Part shown: positions 6,863 through 6,891 of the stretch, piece after piece
Position numbering within the stretch: the first letter of the stretch is position 1
How the letters are laid out: every line of letters starts with the position of its first letter
Source: an uncultured Rhodopirellula sp.
GTDB taxonomy: Bacteria > Planctomycetota > Planctomycetia > Pirellulales > Pirellulaceae
Direction of reading: 5' to 3'
NCBI GenBank assembly: GCA_913061385.1
Contig: CAJXTM010000193.1
Coordinates: 1 to 6,891, forward strand
DNA length: 6,891 bases
Position numbers and translations under genes: made by a program
Notes under the pieces: generated by a model
The model's database searches: none
What the model was told of the DNA's origin: nothing
Seen by the model: only the letters and a program-made list of their open reading frames with translations

Positions 6863-6891
6863 CTGTCTCTTATACACATCTCCGAGCCCAC
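6863..6891 (-). other. Nextera/Tn5 tagmentation adapter, reverse complement (sequencing artefact)
   Basis: These 29 bases are the exact reverse complement of positions 7-35, beginning with the Tn5 mosaic end CTGTCTCTTATACACATCT (6863-6881). Translating it produces the familiar false protein starts MYKRQ (fused in frame to the ATPase) and [10 protein letters not shown] (another frame). Genomic sequence ends at 6862. Confidence 0.98.

Noticed and set aside
1..6891. 29-base terminal inverted repeats suggesting a Tn5-like transposon spanning the whole window
   Set aside because: They match the commercial Nextera adapter, not only the 19-base mosaic end, and no transposase or resistance gene lies between them.
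6637..6891. 84-residue minus-strand frame starting [10 protein letters not shown]
   Set aside because: The start is translated adapter and the rest is an out-of-frame shadow of the ATPase gene.

Overview
The window looks like a piece of a metagenomic or draft-genome contig from a planctomycete, probably Pirellula/Rhodopirellula-like. This rests on remembered resemblance: the N-terminus of the TatD-type hydrolase, the 86-residue protein, the HEAT-repeat gene with its small membrane-protein partner, and the very large AAA+ ATPase all resemble planctomycete genes. Clear Shine-Dalgarno sites are also absent, which is common in that phylum. No database search was possible. Both ends are untrimmed Nextera (Tn5 tagmentation) adapter: 1-35 and 6863-6891. 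Genuine sequence is therefore only 36-6862, and the contig stops inside a gene at each end.

Layout. Minus strand, left end: the first 39 codons of a TatD-type metal-dependent hydrolase (36-152, 3' end missing) lie downstream of a small helical protein gene (322-582). A possible intrinsic terminator sits between them. A divergent intergenic region (583-947) separates these from a plus-strand pair: a 513-residue HEAT-like helical repeat protein (948-2489) and, 17 bases later, a 143-residue single-pass membrane protein (2507-2938). A 467-base stretch without a recognisable gene follows. Then comes a complete aldo/keto reductase (3406-4314) with its catalytic tetrad intact. Convergent to it on the minus strand is the C-terminal 824 residues of a giant AAA+ ATPase of the 'DNA repair ATPase' / DUF3686 type (4388-6862), whose 5' end lies beyond the contig.

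How the genes may work together. The hydrolase and the small protein could belong to an ebo-like metabolite-traffic cluster. The HEAT/membrane pair is probably co-transcribed and could form a membrane-anchored scaffold. The reductase and the ATPase appear to be separate transcription units. No phage, plasmid, CRISPR, tRNA, rRNA or genuine mobile element was seen. The most interesting items are the ATPase, with Asp-Asp in place of Asp-Glu in Walker B, and the uncharacterised HEAT/membrane pair. The terminal inverted repeats, which look transposon-like, are sequencing artefacts.
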